Part shown: piece by piece, positions 13,601 to 23,372 of the stretch
How positions within the stretch are numbered: the first letter of the stretch is position 1
Layout of the letters: every line of letters starts with the position of its first letter
Source of the DNA: Leucogyrophana mollusca
Taxonomy: Eukaryota; Basidiomycota; Agaricomycetes; Boletales
Assembly (NCBI GenBank): GCA_021014945.1
Contig: MU266341.1
Coordinates: 165,084-229,083 of the forward strand
DNA length: 64,000 bases
Direction of reading: 5' to 3'
The notes under the pieces: model-generated
Told to the model about the DNA's origin: nothing
Databases searched by the model: none
Seen by the model: only the letters and a program-made list of their open reading frames with translations
Position numbers and translations under genes: made by a program

Positions 13601-14258
13601 CGAGCCGATCACAGGCACTCATCTTCCCGTGACATCTTTGAACAACGAATCACCACTGCCCATGGACACCGATATAGAGAGCGCCTTTGCCGCCAATGGG
13701 ACGGCTTGGTACTTCAAACGTGGCCGGCCCCCTGCTGCTGTTGCTGCCACCGATTCGGGAACTTCTACACCGTTCGAGAGCGGTTATACCAATGCAACAG
13801 ATCCCCTTCGCTCACCACTTCTGCGGCGGAAGTGGGCATCTGAGTTACTTGATCAGCCACCTTCAGGCAGTGTGGACAGCTTCACGCGAAGCTTCCGCCC
13901 GGCTACACCTGATCCCCCTCCCGTCGACCCCCTTCCTGCTGCTCCGCGACGCGGTACTGCTGTTTCTCCCTCCGGCTTCCTTACGAAATTGCGGCCACAT
14001 TCTCTTTCCACGCTATCAGTACCATTCTCGGCGTCACACAGGTCGGGAAAAGCTCCAGCTAAGGAGCCAAGCTTGGATGCAAACGAACCTGCGTGGAGTA
14101 GCGACAGTTCTTCGGAGGATGACTTGTCGTTTGATGATCAGAGGCACCTGCGTCATCCATCAATTCTGAGCTCGGCTCCAGGTGTGAAGGATACCCTAAC
14201 AGAGTCGGACAGGGAGATACAGGAGGGAGACGGTGACATTGGAATAGATTCAGATTAG
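10601..14258 (+). CDS. Patatin-type triacylglycerol lipase (Tgl3/4/5, SDP1-like)
   Basis: Lipid-droplet TAG lipase, possibly also a lysophospholipid acyltransferase like yeast Tgl3-5. The start at 10601 (MKQAPDPLNTDYVDES) splices to HIEAFVNALQTDELSGHDPF. RRKREKSNVRRQDWLFLLVR and FIFVIIAAQFGLYILI form a membrane-associated segment. The DUF3336 region is spread over small exons (DEDSFYDWKLV, SLRLLREKNDVRGVLGVL). The patatin domain shows the oxyanion motif CLSGGASFGY and the nucleophile elbow GTSAGG; VIPADRH and SAAVPGILNPV follow, and DGS in FKDGSLR fits the catalytic Asp. Exons continue through RDLELLPQLLGQDWSSVFLQ and LHMIENRFRIEKQILLGR to a long Ser/Pro-rich acidic tail (stop 14256-14258). 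Catalytic residues appear intact. Confidence 0.87.
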
Positions 14259-14439
14259 CATCCATTTACGAGGATCTTGTATTCCACCGCGTAACTATAA
14301 TCCTGTAATGTATGTAGTGTACTCACTCTAATACCCTGTACTCAGTTTGGACACCAGCCCCTAATTGTGGCGTGGTACCAACGAGGCTTGACTGCTTCAC
14401 AGCACGCAAGCTATTCCACTCATCCTAGTCCAGACGAAA

Positions 14440-15440
14440 ATGTCTGCGAGCCCCCCACCACCAGATGTACTTGCTGCAGCTGCTGAGCGCCGGAATCAAC
14501 TTGTGGGAGACACGGTATCTCCAGCCCAGCTCATTCAAGAACATGAACAGCGCCAAATGTTCCGACGCTTGATAGACCCTGGAATATTTCGCCCAAATTC
14601 CAAAGAAACCGCTTTGGCGTCTTTGAAGGTCGCTGCCAAATACAATTAGTAGGAAAACAACTGGTTCAACACTGACGGCCTCTCTATTGCAGACACTCTC
14701 ATCGTTGGCGGAGAACCTACTCCGGGAACCTGACAATCCCAAGTTCCGACAATTTAAATCCACAAATGATACCATCAGGCGACGACTGATTGAGCCAAAA
14801 GGTGCTTTGGAATATGCTATCGCGGTTAGTGAATCATGATGCAGTTGCTGTCCAAGTGCGATATTAACGTATCCCCTGGTTGAACGAATACTCCTCCCAG
14901 ATGGGATTCCGGCCAGACGTAAGTTTCCTTCGTCATCAACACTATCAGCGCAAAAGTTGAACTAACTACTTTCGAAGGTGAAGGACTTTCAGCCCTTCTA
15001 TGTGTTTAATGACCGCAGAGTAGCCGATCTCCGAATCGGTGCTGTCATCCTCAAGGAGGTTATCGATCGGGAGACAGAAAAGCAAGAGTACTCCAAACGG
15101 AATAAAGTGGACCAGAAAGCCGTTGCTGCAGAGGTCACACAAAGGGTTGGTGGTTTCGTAGCCCTCGTCACTAGCAGAAAGGGCACTTAGTCCTCCTGAA
15201 CAGGTCAAACTTGCGTTCATTGACGATCGCAAGGCAAAGATGGTCCGAGACCAGATAGAACGACAGGCCCGTGAGGCTCGGGCGGCTAATCGCCCTGCGA
15301 GCGTGGAGCCTCGCACGGAGGAAGTTGAGGTGCCAGCATCCCCTGAAGACTTTCAGGGTCGGAGAAGTATGCCAGGAGTCGGGTACACGCTAGCCTCCCC
15401 TGATCCGAATGTTGACGGGCCCCCGCCATACAACGGGTAG
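14440..15440 (+). CDS. PUB-domain protein (putative Cdc48/p97 cofactor)
   Basis: Begins MSASPPPPDVLAAAAERRNQ at 14440. After a short intron the PUB domain reads TLSSLAENLLREPDNPKFRQ, then FKSTNDTIRRRLIEP, GALEYAIA and MGFRPD. PUB domains in PNGase, UBXN6 and HOIP bind the C-terminal tail of the AAA ATPase p97/Cdc48. The C-terminal half is a predicted helical or coiled region rich in Glu/Lys/Arg (DRETEKQEYSKRNKVDQKAV, KMVRDQIERQAREARAANRP), then a Pro-rich tail ending PPPYNG. No PNGase transglutaminase core or UBX domain is visible, so this is a stand-alone adaptor. Five introns, all about 50-60 nt. Confidence 0.75.
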
Positions 15441-15774
15441 CTCCATGTACACCTACGCTCTCGATGTCTGGGCTGGTGCTCGGCCTTCTGACCCGGTATC
15501 GTCAGTATCTAGTTCACATATGTAATGTTGGCTATGCCCGCCACACCTTGCGGATTACTCAAGGATTTCGGATTCAACCTGATATGATTGATCAAGGTGT
15601 CATATTGGAACGAAGCAAACGTGTATTTCAAGTAGTTAAAGAGAAGGGACCCTAGGCCTCTCTGACTTTGAAACAGCGGGTACGGGTGGTACAGGCGGCA
15701 TGGGGAATTGGGAGAGAGTGGCCTTATTGCTATGGGGAGCTCGACTATCCTTCGACGTCGCTATCAGCAGTACA
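15441..15774. other. Convergent 3' intergenic region
   Basis: About 330 bp between the stops of the PUB-domain gene and the YP-repeat gene, which converge. Only short frames are seen. It should contain the two 3' UTRs. Confidence 0.45.
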
Positions 15775-18700
15775 TTAGTCGCCGGTTTGAAATAGAGTGA
15801 AACCAGTCATCTCACCTGCTGATTGATCATAAGCTCTGGCTCGCTGAAGAACCAGGCTTTCCCTTCGATGCGAGGTCGACTGGGCGCGTCCAAGATGATC
15901 AGGCGCGTGATGGCTCGACAGTGGTGGAGTAATCATCGAACTCCTGCGGTCAACAGACAAGGCAGCGCCCCTAGTAGGTGACTGCCGCTCCTTGGCACGC
16001 TCTCTGTGATCAACTGACTCAGGGGATTTTAGGCCTCCACTGGACGCTCGCCTGTGAACGCCCGGAATCATGGATGCGCCAAAGGACTTCACTGCTTGTG
16101 ATAGACGCGATCCCGAGGACCGCGGACTCGGATTGGAAGAATCTTTAGTAGCTGGCGGTGATGGCGTGGACAAGACAGGGCTTCGTACGCGAAGAGGTGG
16201 CAGTGGGGGGATCTGCTGCTGGGGTGGAGATACCATGCGGAAACCGGCACCACTCGGAGACCGGATAATGACAGTTCCGGAGCGTGAACGAAGGAGACGA
16301 GGACCTGACGCATCATTGAGAGGCGGTGGTCGACGGCGAGGACCTATGGGAACTTCGTCGTGTTTTTTTGCGTGTGCGTGGGCTAGATCCTGCGCATAAC
16401 CACTGGGCGTCCATATAACGCTGTCACGGAAGACCTCAACGTGGAGCTGATGGTGGGTCTTGCCAACTTTGAGTGTCGGCTTGCCGTTTTGATAAGCAAT
16501 TGCCTCGGTGACCAACTCTGCATGCGTTTTCCTCCGCCGGGTAATTGGTTGACGGACGTCCAAGTCAAGGGCTGCAGGATAAATGTCGAGGTAGGGATAT
16601 ATCGGACGATCTGTGGACCTGATGAGGAGATGGAACCAACTAAGCGCAGCCCTCGATACTCACAGAGCTCCAAAACAGGATATTTCGATGGGAGCTGACA
16701 GCTGGCTACGTAGAATTCCGCGCGATTGTCCTCGGGCGCCGCATCTGTGTAGCCATAGATGTCGAAATGCGGATAGACAGCAGGATCTGGTTTAAAAATG
16801 TAAGGAGGCGAAGACTTGACACAGAAAAACCGTACAAAGGTTGAATAACGGATATCTCGCCTGTACTCTGATTGGTACGGCATTGCGCCTGTCTGCATTC
16901 CCGGAAGCGTCTGGAATTTGCACTGACGAAAGCGCAGGATAAATATTAAAGTGCGGATACACCGCTGGGTCTGACTAGATGTGAGCTGAAGTGATAACCA
17001 TCGGAATTGGACAACTCACAGATATCGAAAACAGGGTAATTATGTTCTGTCCTCATAAAAGATTGACCCACACATGGCTCTCCAGAAGGCCCAGGATACA
17101 GGTCAAAGTAAGGATAGACAGCGGGATCTGAGTATTACATAGGATCAGAAAAGCAACTCTTTATATGAACGAACGTAGTACGCACAAATCAACAGTGAAG
17201 GATACAGCGCCGGTAGCTGCACGATGATCTCCGCCTCTGTGTCCGTCGGAACCGACAGTGCCGCTGAAGGCCCAGGATACAAATCAAAGTGCGGATACAC
17301 GGGAGGATCTGCAGTCACAGTTGGAAATTGCACTTGTTTAGCGTGATAGGAAGTGACTTACAGATGACGAGGGAGGGATACGAAGACGTCAGGTGCACAG
17401 AGACCTCGCCACTTGCATTGACCCGAGGCGTAACACTGGGATATAGATCAAAGTGAGGGTAGACAGCGGGATCTGCAAATATATTAGGGATAGATGCGCT
17501 TCTGAGGCCCAGGACACGCACAGAGAATAATTGTTGGGTATTCCGATCGTAGCCGTACATCGATTTGGTCCGCCATAGCGCCATGTGTTGGAGACGCGGC
17601 CGCAGCGACACCGGGATACAAGTCAAAGTAAGGGTAAACAGACGGATCTTGACAAATAGTTCATTCATAGCAAAGGAGGCTGGATAAGGTGAGAAACGTA
17701 CAGACGACGAGTGCCGGATATAACATCTCCAGCCGGACGTCCACCCCGCCAGCCCTCTCTGACGGCAAACTCACAGGAGGGTAAATGTCGAAGAGTGGAT
17801 AGGCGGCAGGATCTACGAGTGGTTGGAATCGCTTTCGTACAAAGGAAATGCGTAACTTACAAGGGCAGACATCCGGATAGACACGACTCAAAGACACAGA
17901 TACGGACGGCAATGTTACCTGAAAACGGGACGCAGTCAGCAAAAACCTCGAGCACCCTAGTGAATACTAACTTGAGCCTGTATTTTGCGCTTGCGGTCAC
18001 TTGCCAACGGAACAATAGGGTAAAGATCAAAATGAGGGTAGACCGCTGGATCTGATGAATAATACGTAAGTATTTGTGTTGATCGTGACGCCACCCAAGA
18101 CTTACATAGGTCAAAGGCAGGGTATGCAGTACCCAATAGTACAGATGGCCGGGACACTGATTGGGGGTTGGCCTTACGGCTGTCCGCTTGGTCTAGTTGG
18201 GGGTACGGCTGTACGAAAGGATACACCCAAGGATCTAGACATTGAGTGAGAACGGAAGTCTTTCTTCGAAAACGATGGCAAAATACATATATTAAACCAG
18301 GGATATCGTGGAGGAAGCTGCACTGAGAAGTCGGCGTCTTCCTCTATTGCCACTGGTGGATAGATCCAATCCAAGCTCCTGGGATAACCAGACGGATCTG
18401 ATGATGAAACGAGTCAATACACCAAGACCGATAATGGTGGAGCCACATACAGATATCGAAGCAAGGATACGCGACTGGTAACTGAACTACAATCTCCTCG
18501 AGAGGTCTCCTTGGTTCTGATGCGCCGAGATGACATTAGTCGAACGGCTACCACAACTGACTGGGATCGACTCACTTGTCTCAACAGAACCCCTCTGGAC
18601 CTGGGGATCTAAGAAAAGCGTTGGTATGGCATACGATCCCGCAATGGGCCTTGAAAACTCGACTCACATAGATCAAAGTCCGGATATTGAGAGGAGCGCT

Positions 18701-20988
18701 CTTTGAAGGACTGTATTATTTCAGCACCCAGCGTCGGGTACGGCGACACGAATGGGTACACAGATGGATCTAATAAACCGTTTAGGCTTGTTGGTGCATG
18801 TTGAGACCAACTTTAACTTACATATGTCGAACCATGGATAATAAGCAGAGAGTTTCGGAGAGGTAGTAAGAGGTTCAGCCAGGGCAGCATGATATATAGA
18901 GTCGAGATTAAACGGATATTGAGCGGGATCTGGAGATAAAAGTTTAGACAGGGCGTGCACAAACGGGAGACGAGGCTCACAAAGATTAAAAAGTGGATAT
19001 GCGGGCGAGAGCGCAACTATCACTCGTTGTTGGACTAAAATTGGGACAGGTGTTTGCTCTAACTTTTCTGTTCGTCCAACCGACGGATAGATGTTGAAAT
19101 GAGGGTAAACGGCGGGATCTATTCAACAAAAGCTCAGCCTCTCAACGATGCTGGCAACATTGAAGGGGGCTCACAAATATCAATAATGGGATAATGGCCA
19201 GCCTGGCTGGCGGAGTCAGTGTCTTCGGAAGACATGCCACCAGTCTTTGAGGATGTGGGATATAAATCAAAATGCGGATATGCCGCCGGATCTGCTGAAA
19301 GGTCAGTCAAAAGAGTTTGGGATCAAACAATGGCCTCACAAATATTGAGCTGAGGATACTCCGAGACTAGACCACCACACCCTTTCAATTGGACCGAAAT
19401 CGAAGACGGAAGCATATCTTGCTTAGGAGTCCAATAAGGCCACACCATGTTCCAAGGGGTGCAAGGGCACTCTGTATTGAAGAAGTATCCATTCGAGTAG
19501 GCTCCACCCATAGGGGTAAGTGGCGCATCTTCAAGCATGCGCTGTCCGATATCGGGAGATGGGAGTCGATCAATGTTGGATACGACTGAGATCCAGTCAT
19601 CATCCGGAGGACCCCAGCTTGTGGCAGTTGTAGGTGTCAATAGCACCGACCCTTGTAACCGGCGGTCGAGATGCACAGACGGCAAGCGGTAAGGGGATGT
19701 CGGTGATCCCGGTAAGTCACTTGGGGGTCCGGCTGAGGTGACAGACCAAGTGTAGTCCGCAAGATTGAGCTCTTCAGGAACAGCACGTTCCAGCGCATAC
19801 TCGTCCATGGGTTCTGCGGCCTCGTTCACTTTAGCATCCGGAGCAGGTTGGTAGGATTCCGCCATTGGTGCAGGGTCTAGCAGCGCACTGGCTCTCCAAG
19901 AGTTTACTCGCTGCTGCAATTCTGCCTGTGCGGCGTGAGGGTTTGCTGACTGGGGGATGGGGGAGAGAATATGCATCGGCTGAGCTACAGGGGGTGGGCT
20001 CTCTGGTTGCTGGACTGGTTTTGACACTGCCGGCTGAACCGCGAGAGAATCGAGGCGGTCAACCAATGAAAGCTTTCTCGGGACATGACGGGATGTTCCA
20101 ACTCTCGACGTTGACGGCTGCGCGGCCATAACCATACCGATATCCCACCGCTCTTCGCTGACTTGCTCCTCGGCAAATGTCGTCCGACTATCCCCCCGCC
20201 AATGATGCACCGACGAAATCTGTGAGGGGCCGGGGGGTGTGATAGTCTCTGTAGTGTCCCGCGAAGATCCAGCAATCCATGCATCAAACCAACGAGCTTT
20301 GACCAAATCGATGTCAAATTCAATCTGGCCACTGATTGGCAACTGTTGATGAGCAATGGAGGGCGAGCGAGCCTCGAACAAGTGTCCCCAAAGATATTGC
20401 CAAGAATCATCAGAAATGCGGGGAGTAATGGTCACCCCATTCTCAGTGATATGGAGGTATAAGCATAGGCCAACAGTGCTCGGAAAATTGAATTCTCGCG
20501 CAATGGCTGTCAGCTGTCCGTACATCTGCAAAGAATCTCAGCGTCAAGATATAAATGATCTCAAAGAGACGTACGGATGGGAAAAGTGGCATAAGGATGC
20601 CTTGAGACAGCCGGTGTCGTGGACCCGTCGAAAGCATGTTACCCAATTGTCCCTGATCAAGGGGGAAGTCGGGCGGGGGGAGAAGGACAACTAAATTTTT
20701 CGGGGTGCGCTGGGCAGAGCGTTCACGTGAGTCGCGCACGCCTGAATTTTGGTAGGATAGCGTGGAAGTTCTACGGGGTTGAAGTCTTGGTCGATCCGGA
20801 GAAGTCGCCAATGACCGGGCGGGAAGTACAGCATGATCCAAATCTGCTCCGAGACCCAGTGGCCCTGGGCCGAAAGTTCGAGCGTGAAGTGAGTCCGCGT
20901 CAGTTTCTGGCGGGCTGATTGGGTGCACGGCTCTCGGAGCGGCATAGGAGGGCATTGTATGGTAAGTTGGACCTGCAAAGTGAGACAT
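15775..20988 (-). CDS. Large YP-repeat protein, one exon per repeat
   Basis: Not recognised. The start (ATG 20988, MSHFAGPTYHTMPSYAAP; MPSYAAP at 20949 is an alternative) opens a disordered segment. An intron then joins LMPLFPS to MYGQLTAIAREFNFP, followed by a domain-like block (STVGLCLYLHITENG, PRISDDSWQYLWGHLF, IEFDIDLVKARWFDAW). A long Pro/Ser-rich linker in the same exon ends VSEYPQLNI. Fifteen repeat units follow (19291 to 16664), each about 33-46 residues. The last exon (16610-15775) begins with RPIYPYLDIYPA and has a basic segment (RRRKTHAELVTEAIAYQNGK), then a Ser/Pro/Arg-rich tail ending GFTLFQTGD. All unit-flanking introns are phase 1 and 48-59 nt long. No signal peptide or membrane segment is evident, so it is probably intracellular. 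Function unknown; a scaffold offering many short linear motifs is an inference. Confidence 0.75.
16604..19345 (-). repeat. Tandem array of 15 symmetric repeat exons (16 YP junction motifs)
   Basis: Exons on the minus strand: 19175-19291, 18981-19118, 18822-18929, 18668-18769, 18576-18608 with 18451-18516, 18287-18397, 18106-18234, 17972-18051 with 17861-17918, 17702-17812, 17522-17647, 17362-17472, 17186-17308, 17020-17127, 16836-16970 and 16664-16786. Two units are split by an extra intron: phase 1 in the fifth unit, phase 0 in the eighth. Every unit begins with AT (once AC) CC or AT CG and the preceding exon ends in T. Splicing thus rebuilds a Tyr codon and joins YPxFDI to YPAVYPHFDLYP. Lengths, all multiples of three: 117, 138, 108, 102, 99, 111, 129, 138, 111, 126, 111, 123, 108, 135, 123. 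Unit interiors vary freely and the YP ends are conserved. Confidence 0.88.
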
Positions 20989-21725
20989 GACCAACGGCTT
21001 GGGTCAATGGATACAATGGCTACGGAGACAAGGATACTGGGAACGACCAGAGGTGGCAGCACGGCCTAGAGAGCTGGCTAGCAGCAATGACGAGTCGGTG
21101 GATGGATGAGCCCTGCAGAGAAAGAAAGAGAGCGAATGCTGCCAGCGGCACAAGCTTATGAAGGTAAAGAGTGGGACAGATTTCTCAGTGAGTATTGAGG
21201 AAAGACCGATGATTGGATCGCACGAAGACTGTGTAAATCACCACGGCGACCGTGTCAAACAATCTATTAAAGTCACTGGATCCGTGAGGACAGTGAGATG
21301 AGATTCTCATACCACGTCCGGCGTGTGTTTGCAGGAGCTCAGCACCAGTGATAAGAGGCTATCCCTCAGGTCTATGATCCATAAAGTCGAAGACATACCC
21401 ATGTTGATGACTCGGGTCTGACCGGCGACCTGATGCCCGAACAGAACGTCGTAACATGTCGGATAAAGGAGAGACCCATCATGGTCTTGCAAATAGTAGC
21501 CCATCAATCCGACACATTACCACAGATCACGATGAAGGCAGTCCACACCCACGCAACTTTGCAATAAGGGCAGCGGAATGAGAGCAACGGAAGCAAAATC
21601 CGGCCACAGCTGGCCACGGGACTGTGTGGCATTTCCCACGTGGCAGCGGAACGGATGCTTCAATGCTTCAATCGCTGAGCCGACCACAACGGTGATCAGT
21701 AACTTTGACATAGATTCTGTAAACG
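20989..21725. other. Divergent promoter region, YP-repeat gene and CSN4
   Basis: About 740 bp between two divergent starts. It could hold a 5' UTR intron of the YP-repeat gene: an acceptor-like CTTTGCAG lies near 20980. No other gene was found. Confidence 0.4.
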
Positions 21726-23291
21726 ATGGAAAGCAAATTGGCGCAGTGTGCCGCGCTCAGTCAAAAAGACAAAGCTCCTGCATATCTGTCCCTCGTCTCT
21801 GAGGTACTTGCCCGACCAGACCAGTCGACTATAGCCCCAGATCTGCACGTACTCGTCGACACCGTTGTTAACCAGGACACCGTCGGTCTTGTCATTGGAA
21901 GACAGTTCCTTTCGGAGCTCGTAAAGATCCTAGGGGCCGGAGGAATCACCGATCACGATCTACGGAAACGTATCGTCGAGGATACTCTGTCAACTACGCA
22001 ATCGCGCCTACAAAGCTACGAGGAACAAGTAAGCCACAATGTGAGTATGCTCTAGATTGTTTGACAATGCCTCGTTTTTAGGTGAATGCATTGCGATTCC
22101 AACTAGCTGACCTCCTGGAAACCGAAGAGGACTGGAGCGAAGCCGCCCGCGTCTTGATGGGCATCTCCCTGGATTCTGGTACTCGGTTAGTGGCGCGATC
22201 CATAACACGTAGATAAGCTCACTGAACGCGCACAAAGATCGCTTCCGGATGACGAAAAGTTTCGTGTTTACATCCGCATTGTCCGACTATTGCTGGAGGA
22301 AGAAGATTCCGTACAGGCCGAAACTTACTACAATCGCGCGGTCTCGCTCTCCAATTCGACTAGTGATAGAGAGACTCTTCTTCAATTTAAGCTTTGTCAG
22401 GCGAGAATTAGCGACTATGCTCGCAAGTTCCTGGAAGCTGCTATGCGATACCACGAACTCAGCTGGGTCGCCGAGATCGACGAGGAGGAAAGAAAGGAGA
22501 TACTGTCAGCGAATCCCTTCGTTGACGCACTGTCGTCACTCATCCTTTCACAACCAGATCGGCCGCAGTAACATGTGCCGTCCTCGCCCCAGCAGGACCA
22601 AACCGTTCCCGAGTACTAGCTTCTCTGTACAGGGACGAGCGCTCTGCAGACCTGGCTACATACAACATCCTCTCCAAGATGTTCCTCGATCATATCCTGC
22701 GTCCAGCAGAAGTCAAATCCTTTGAAGAAAAGCTAAGACCACATCAGCTCGCCAAAATAGCTATATCTTCCAATGATCAACTCGCATCAGCCATTGACGA
22801 CGACGATTCTACAGAACCAGCGACCAGTACGAGAAGGGGACCTTCGACAGTACTAGATCGTGCTGTGATGGAACACAATCTCCTAGCAAGCTCCAAGATC
22901 TACAACAACATCACTTTCCGTGGCCTTGGCGCACTGCTAGATCTGACGCCAGGGGCTGCAGAAACGATGGCGCGGAAGATGATCGAGCAAGGGCGACTGA
23001 AAGGGTCTATCGACCAGGTTGACAAGCTCATCTGGTTCGACGGAGGTAAAGAGGAAGACGATGCACAAGGGAAGGCCGGAGGCCTTGGGGACGTCGAGCA
23101 GATCAGTGAAGATACAGGCGCACCCTTCACCAAACGATGGGATATGCAGATCCGCATAACAGCCGCCAACGTAAGTCTAGAGCCTCCCGCGTTCATGCAC
23201 CCATGTAATTCCGTGGCCTATTCAGGTGGAATCCATTGTCCAACACTTGGCCCAGAAGGGATTGGTTCACACCACCGCGGCAGCAGCATAA
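21726..23291 (+). CDS. csn4: COP9 signalosome subunit 4
   Basis: PCI-domain subunit of the COP9 signalosome, which removes Nedd8 from cullins. The start at 21726 gives MESKLAQCAALSQKDKAPAY. An intron after SYEEQ joins VNALRFQLADLLETEEDWSE. The TPR-like helical region runs through FRVYIRIVRLLLEEEDSVQ, AETYYNRAVSLSN and RYHELSWVAEIDEEERKEI. A small intron (about 22504-22559, donor CT|GTCAGC) leads to AAVTCAVLAPAGPNRSRVLA. The PCI part contains FLDHILRPAEVKSFEEKLRP, HNLLASSKIYNNITFRGLG and AETMARKMIEQGRLKGSIDQ. The last exon (VESIVQHLAQKGLVHTTAA) ends at 23291. It converges with the CTK1-like kinase with about 80 bp between stops. Confidence 0.9.
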
Positions 23292-23372
23292 AAAACGATT
23301 GTATGGTGCTATCGAACAATGCAGCACATGAGCTTGAACTTGTGGTGTCCATGCATGGATATTAATATGATA

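Noticed and set aside
16604..19345. The many separate minus-strand frames over the YP array as individual small genes
   Set aside because: Consistent phase-1 junctions and conserved intron-spanning motifs show they are exons of one gene.
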